Part shown: piece after piece, positions 13,173 to 16,857 of the stretch
How positions within the stretch are numbered: the stretch's first letter is position 1
Layout of the letters: every line of letters begins with the position of its first letter
Assembly: GCA_013824385.1 (NCBI GenBank)
Contig: PNNU01000022.1
Coordinates: forward strand, 1-16,857
Reading direction: 5' to 3'
DNA from: Anaerolinea sp.
Lineage (GTDB): Bacteria; Chloroflexota; Anaerolineae; Anaerolineales; Anaerolineaceae
DNA: 16,857 nucleotides
Position numbers and translations under genes: made by a program
Notes under the pieces: model-generated
What the model was told of the DNA's origin: nothing
What the model saw: the letters and a program-made list of their open reading frames with translations, nothing else
Database searches by the model: none

Positions 13173-14220
13173 AACAACCATTTCGTTTAATTCCAGCAGC
13201 CTGAATAAATCCAGTTTGCGCTTGTGTTTAACTTTTTCATGGATAATACTTACTGCGTTTGGCTGGTTGTTGCCAATCTCAACCACATCTGTCCAGGCGG
13301 ATGATGAAACACCTTCTCCGACAGAAGAAGTAACCGAACCGATATTTCCTTTGGTAACACCCGAACCCGAACAGAATGGTCAGATTCCGCTCTATGCTGT
13401 TCCCCTCGCGCTAAACCCACATGATCATTTCTTTTTTAACCGTCCAATCGCCATGGATTCGAACTCTGCACCGTCTTCTGATTTCAGCTACGGATTTTAC
13501 TATCCCAATGAAGATACAGTCCACACAGGCGTTGATATTGTTTCACCGCTTCATAAACCGGTCCTGGCCGCAGGTGATGGTCAGGTGATCTTTGTAGGCT
13601 ATGGGTTAATGAATGGTGGTGGGGATGTTACTGATCCTTACGGTATGGCGGTTCTTATCCGTCACAGCTTCAGTTATGGAGATAAAACCCTTTACACGGT
13701 TTATGGGCACATGGATAGAATTGACGTAGAAAAAGACCAATATGTGAAATCCGGCGACCAACTGGGGATTATCGGCCTCACTGGAAACACATCAGGCCCT
13801 CATGTTCATTTTGAAGTGCGCATTGAAGACAGTGAAGGCGGTAGAGTGCAGAACCCGGAATTATGGTTGTCTCCCCCTGTTGGCAGTGGTGTTTTGGCTG
13901 GCAGGCTAAAGAGTGATTTCGGATATTTAATCTCGGCTCAACAACTCTGGCTAAAATCTATAGAGACTGGCTACAAATATGACATCACTTCTTATGCCCC
14001 GGTGAAGCATATCTATTATGACGATTACTTCCATGAAAATTTTGCCATTGGAGATATTCCCGCCGGTGAATATGAAATATCGATGATTTACAAATACAAA
14101 TGGTACCGCTGCAATATAATCATTGCTCCTGGAACAGTGAACTTTGTAACTTTCAATGGCAAGAATGGATTCACCCAAGGGCTTCCTGCCGCGCCAAATG
14201 TGGAAGATTTTCTGCAATAA
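13162..14220 (+). CDS. secreted M23 family metallopeptidase
   Basis: Probable peptidoglycan endopeptidase exported by the Sec route. The start is the ATG at 13162 (GGAG 6 bases upstream); an ATG at 13150 overlaps that site and is rejected. The 352 residues begin with a long signal peptide, hydrophobic at about 21-40, with likely cleavage after VQA (46). A short Pro/Thr/Glu-rich linker follows, then the M23 domain with all zinc ligands: H121 and D125 (HTGVD), H214 and H216 (HVHFE), plus YGHM (181-184). About 110 C-terminal residues look like a beta-sandwich accessory domain (GDIPAGEYEISMIY resembles carboxypeptidase-regulatory folds). It overlaps the PD40 lipoprotein gene, so the two products are probably made together at the cell surface. 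The second M23 enzyme in the window is anchored instead. Confidence 0.88.
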   Translation: MSSKTTISFNSSSLNKSSLRLCLTFSWIILTAFGWLLPISTTSVQADDETPSPTEEVTEPIFPLVTPEPEQNGQIPLYAVPLALNPHDHFFFNRPIAMDSNSAPSSDFSYGFYYPNEDTVHTGVDIVSPLHKPVLAAGDGQVIFVGYGLMNGGGDVTDPYGMAVLIRHSFSYGDKTLYTVYGHMDRIDVEKDQYVKSGDQLGIIGLTGNTSGPHVHFEVRIEDSEGGRVQNPELWLSPPVGSGVLAGRLKSDFGYLISAQQLWLKSIETGYKYDITSYAPVKHIYYDDYFHENFAIGDIPAGEYEISMIYKYKWYRCNIIIAPGTVNFVTFNGKNGFTQGLPAAPNVEDFLQ

Positions 14221-14259
14221 TCCTTTCGCCTCCTCCATTGTCAATTCCATCGCCAACTC

Positions 14260-14288
14260 TTGACAGGAGAACCAACTTGCCTGACAAT
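14260..14288 (+). promoter_or_regulatory. promoter of the NBR1-Ig lipoprotein / queG unit
   Basis: TTGACA (14260-14265, perfect -35 box) and GACAAT (14283-14288, four of six bases of the -10 consensus) are separated by the ideal 17 bases. The predicted start near 14295 leaves about 30 bases to the ATG at 14324, with GGAGG in between. Confidence 0.55.
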
Positions 14289-14323
14289 AAATGGTTCGAT
14301 TAGATAAATGGAGGATTGTTTCA

Positions 14324-15013
14324 ATGGTTTCAAAAAGAATATATTTACCAATTGTGGCTGCGATGATTCTGATTTTCGCGCTTACTGCCTGTGGGAAAGC
14401 CACACCCACCGAAGACCCTGCCCTTAAGATTACTTCAATTGCTGCAACAGTGATGGCTGAGATAACCCAAACTGCTCTCGCCATGCCAACTGCAACACCA
14501 ACCCTCACCCCAAACCCTACAGCTACCTTATCTCCTGTGACGGCCACTCCGTCGGGGCCTTTTTCAACTGCGACTAAATCATTACTTCCTGGCACCGGTG
14601 ATAACGCCAAATGGGACCAGGATATAACCATCCCTGACGGATCAATTATCAAACCGGGAGCTGCATTCAACAAGACATGGTCCATTATTAATTCAGGTAC
14701 CACCACCTGGACCAAAGATTACCAGATCATTTATATTTTTGGTCCACAAGCCACCGTCATGGCTGTGAATTTAACCAAAAATGTCGCCCCTGGAGAAGCC
14801 GTTCAGATCACAGTTCCATTCATTGCTCCCACAACCAACGGCTCTTATGTCAGTTGGTGGCAGATGTACAGCGCCAGTGGGTTTCCATTTGGCGAACAGG
14901 TGAGTGTCATATTCAATGTCGGCAATGAAACCGCCACACCGACCTCGGGCACGACTGTCCCCACTACCACCGGCACTCCTGCAACAGCAACCCCTTCTTC
15001 CACTCCGACCTGA
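14324..15013 (+). CDS. lipoprotein with NBR1-type Ig-like domain
   Basis: Lipid-anchored surface protein of 229 residues. The chosen ATG at 14324 has GGAGG 10 bases upstream; an in-frame ATG at 14291 would put polar residues before the signal and lies upstream of that site. The signal peptide ends in the lipobox LTAC (C23). A Thr/Pro-rich stretch (about 55-85) leads to an Ig-like domain of the NBR1 type (about 105-200): FNKTWSIINSGTTTW, then VAPGEAVQITVPFIAP and GSYVSWWQM. This matches the 'next to BRCA1' central domain seen on many Chloroflexota surface proteins. A second Thr-rich tail ends the protein. The domain probably mediates protein contacts; the partner is unknown. queG follows after 12 bases. 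Confidence 0.85.
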   Translation: MVSKRIYLPIVAAMILIFALTACGKATPTEDPALKITSIAATVMAEITQTALAMPTATPTLTPNPTATLSPVTATPSGPFSTATKSLLPGTGDNAKWDQDITIPDGSIIKPGAAFNKTWSIINSGTTTWTKDYQIIYIFGPQATVMAVNLTKNVAPGEAVQITVPFIAPTTNGSYVSWWQMYSASGFPFGEQVSVIFNVGNETATPTSGTTVPTTTGTPATATPSSTPT

Positions 15014-15025
15014 TAATATACAGGT

Positions 15026-16117
15026 ATGGAAACACTGCAAAACGATAAAGTAAATCTTGAAGGCAAAATTAGAGCCGAGGCAATCCGCCTTGGCTTTTCT
15101 TTATGCGGATTTACGTCGCCAGAGACTCCCATTGAATTTGAGCGTTACGAAAAATGGCTTAACCAGGGAAGGCACTCCAGCATGACTTACCTTGATACTG
15201 CCAGGCATCGCACCATGCGTCAGCATCCAGAACATCTGGTTCCGGGGGTCAAAACGATTATTTCACTGGGTTGGCCTTATGCCTTGAATCAAACCAAAGA
15301 CAACCCTTCGACGGGCGAAGCTTTGATTGCCGGGTACGCCGCAGGCAAAGATTACCATCTTTTTCTCCCCACTAAACTAGATCAACTTGTAAGTTTTATG
15401 CAAAAAGAAATTGATCCCAACATTCATGCCCAATCATTTTCAGACAGCGCACCCATCCTTGAGCGAGAATTAGCTTCGCGTGCCGGTCTGGGTTGGATCG
15501 GAAAAAACGCATGCCTGATCTCTCCTGAAATTGGTTCGGCTTTTTTGTTGTCAGAGCTCTTTATCGATTTTCAATTACAACCAGACCTGCCTTTTGCCAC
15601 TGATCGCTGCGGCACCTGTCATCGCTGCCTTGATGCCTGCCCCACCGCTTGCATTCAGCAGGACCGCACCATTGATTCAAATCAATGCATCAGTTATTTG
15701 ACCATCGAAAACAAGGGTTCCATTCCTGAGGGGTTGCGTCCGTCACTCGCAAAGTGGTTATTCGGCTGCGATATCTGCCAGACCGTTTGCCCCTGGAATC
15801 AAAAGAATAGTCTTTCATCATCTCAAACTCAGATTCAAAACTGGTCAAAAGAAAAGTTACTCATCATTCTCTCAATTTCACCAGAAGAGTTCTCTAAACT
15901 TTATAAAGAAACAGCACTAAACAGGACAAAACTTAAGGGCTTGCAGCGTAATGCCCTCGTTTGGCTTGGAAATAATGGGGAACCGGAAATGATTTCTTGT
16001 ATTGAATCATTTCTGTGGCACACAACGGATGTAGATCTGATTGAAAGCGCAAATTGGGCGATCAGGATGTTAAAAACTCACTTCCTGAAACGAAACAGGA
16101 ATAATAAAAAGTCCTGA
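15026..16117 (+). CDS. queG: epoxyqueuosine reductase QueG
   Basis: Cobalamin- and iron-sulfur-dependent enzyme that reduces epoxyqueuosine to queuosine in tRNA position 34, the last step of the pathway. The 363 residues include GYAAGKDYH (103-111), the catalytic Asp region SDSAPILERE (139-148; D140), GWIGKN (156-161), the first cluster motif CGTCHRCLDACP (C195, C198, C201, C205) and the second group C221, C248, C251 and C255 (CDICQTVCPWN). The C-terminal HEAT-like helices (LQRNALVWLGNNG) are typical of QueG. All cluster ligands are present, so it should be active. It starts 12 bases after the NBR1-Ig lipoprotein gene and is presumably driven by the same promoter, although the functions are unrelated. 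No other queuosine gene is nearby. Confidence 0.95.
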   Translation: METLQNDKVNLEGKIRAEAIRLGFSLCGFTSPETPIEFERYEKWLNQGRHSSMTYLDTARHRTMRQHPEHLVPGVKTIISLGWPYALNQTKDNPSTGEALIAGYAAGKDYHLFLPTKLDQLVSFMQKEIDPNIHAQSFSDSAPILERELASRAGLGWIGKNACLISPEIGSAFLLSELFIDFQLQPDLPFATDRCGTCHRCLDACPTACIQQDRTIDSNQCISYLTIENKGSIPEGLRPSLAKWLFGCDICQTVCPWNQKNSLSSSQTQIQNWSKEKLLIILSISPEEFSKLYKETALNRTKLKGLQRNALVWLGNNGEPEMISCIESFLWHTTDVDLIESANWAIRMLKTHFLKRNRNNKKS

Positions 16118-16145
16118 ATTCTAAATTGAACTCAGGACTTTTATT
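16107..16145. terminator. bidirectional terminator between queG and the LysM gene
   Basis: An 11-bp perfect stem (16107-16117 with 16132-16142), extended by three more pairs inside after one mismatch, has a 6-base loop and is flanked by A-rich and T-rich tracts. It terminates both ways: TTTTATTATTATT on the plus strand and TTTTTATTATT on the minus strand. The queG stop codon is part of the left arm. Confidence 0.85.
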
Positions 16146-16161
16146 ATTATTCGTAACTTGA

Positions 16162-16857
16162 TTAAGGTGTTTTAGTCGCGGATGGAGAAGGAGTTGCCGT
16201 TGGTTCGTTGGATAGCGTGCTCGTAGCTCTCACTGTAGCGGTTGGAGTGACGATGTTCGCTCTCACGGTTATGGTATCACCAACATTTATGGCATTCTCG
16301 TCTTTTATGGCAGTGTTGTAATTGAGTATATCTTCCACTGTGCTGTTGAAATAGGAGGCGATGGTAGCCAAAGTGTCACCAGATTGGATAATATAGGTGT
16401 ATTTTGTCGCTCTGGCAACATCATCAGGCACGCGTGTGGGGGTGGGCATTTTTTGACCGGGTGCAGGAATCCAGATTGGGTCACCCTCATTAATTGGACA
16501 TGGATTCTTTGGATCAGTGAAGAGGTTTATTTGTTGCATATATAACAGATCTGCATTATGTGTGTACGCGATTGTCCAACAATCATCACCAAATTTCACA
16601 ACATATTGATATGGTGCCGACGGTGTGGCTGTCTGCTCAGGGGTCGGTGTCAGTGTCTCAGTGGGTGTCAAGGATGGTGTGGGTGACGGTTGTGTGGCCG
16701 TTGGAGTTGATGTTACTGTCGCCGTTGGGGTTTTGGTTGAGAATAAACCTGAAAATGGTTTATTCTTTCCGCCAACCACCGTAATGATGATGAAAATCCC
16801 AAGAATGACAAGAACCCCGGCTAATCCGCCTAAGAAATAAGGCATCATTTTTCGTCG
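16162..16857 (-). CDS. membrane-anchored protein with two LysM domains (start probably beyond window)
   Basis: Probable cell-wall-binding membrane protein. Two ATGs lie at 16848 and 16845, but the frame stays open to the window edge and reads Arg-Arg-Lys just before them, so the true start is likely further right. Numbering from 16848: a membrane helix at 4-26; a Thr/Pro-rich linker at about 38-78; a first LysM repeat at about 81-128 (YVVKFGDDCWTIAYTHNA...CPINEGDPIWIP), with Cys90 and Cys117 possibly forming a disulfide; and a second LysM repeat at about 151-195 (YIIQSGDTLATIASYFNST..INVGDTITV). A Thr/Ser-rich tail follows. LysM binds peptidoglycan or other N-acetylglucosamine polymers. No enzyme domain is present in the visible part, so it probably tethers or senses the wall. 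Confidence 0.85.
   Translation of the reverse strand, partial: RRKMMPYFLGGLAGVLVILGIFIIITVVGGKNKPFSGLFSTKTPTATVTSTPTATQPSPTPSLTPTETLTPTPEQTATPSAPYQYVVKFGDDCWTIAYTHNADLLYMQQINLFTDPKNPCPINEGDPIWIPAPGQKMPTPTRVPDDVARATKYTYIIQSGDTLATIASYFNSTVEDILNYNTAIKDENAINVGDTITVRANIVTPTATVRATSTLSNEPTATPSPSATKTP

Noticed and set aside
13951..14715. 254-codon ORF on the minus strand over the M23 and NBR1-Ig genes
   Set aside because: It is antisense to two well-supported genes, spans their promoter, and its Val/Gly-rich sequence is the mirror of the Thr/Pro linker.
16625..16840. Val/Gly-repeat ORF on the plus strand near the right edge
   Set aside because: It is the antisense reading of the Thr/Pro-rich linker of the LysM protein, not an independent gene.

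Overview
The window looks like a stretch of a Chloroflexota chromosome, most likely from the class Anaerolineae. This is inferred from gene content: lipoproteins and anchored proteins with long Thr/Pro-rich 'TPTPT' linkers, an NBR1-type Ig-like lipoprotein, a PD40 propeller lipoprotein, DUF1015 and DUF5679 proteins, and moderate GC. No rRNA or other species marker is present. I see no insertion sequence, phage gene or CRISPR array, and nothing that looks recently acquired.

Positions 1-5031 hold a compact housekeeping cluster on the minus strand, read from right to left: ffh (signal recognition particle GTPase), rpsP (ribosomal protein S16), khpA (KH-domain RNA-binding protein), rimM (16S processing), dprA (recombination mediator), manC (mannose-1-phosphate guanylyltransferase) and a DUF5679 zinc-ribbon gene cut by the left edge. 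Gaps are tiny or negative (khpA/rimM share ATGA, dprA/manC overlap by 14 bases), so this is one operon. A terminator-like hairpin lies inside the first codons of rimM. To its right, 5120-7126 (minus) holds an anchored M23 endopeptidase and a four-helix membrane protein of unknown function.

Positions 7127-7650 are the most interesting part. A 20-base inverted repeat (19/20 match) sits between two divergent promoters. The rightward unit begins with a 25-codon ORF in which 8 codons are Gln, apparently on a leaderless transcript. A strong intrinsic terminator follows, and then two tandem tRNA-Gln genes (UUG and CUG). The end of the short ORF can pair with the 5' arm of the terminator. This is the layout of a leader-peptide attenuator, here placed in front of the cognate tRNA genes. 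It is an inference from sequence, but specific and testable.

An orphan ParA-type ATPase (minus) converges on the tRNA genes. From 8677 rightwards the plus strand carries degV with its terminator; a DUF1015 gene with a small unknown partner; and a run of envelope and maturation genes (PD40 lipoprotein, secreted M23 endopeptidase, NBR1-Ig lipoprotein, then queG for queuosine synthesis). queG ends in a bidirectional terminator facing a LysM-domain membrane protein that runs to, and probably past, the right edge. The two M23 enzymes, the LysM protein and the two lipoproteins suggest a set of cell-surface proteins, but nothing in the sequence proves that they work together.
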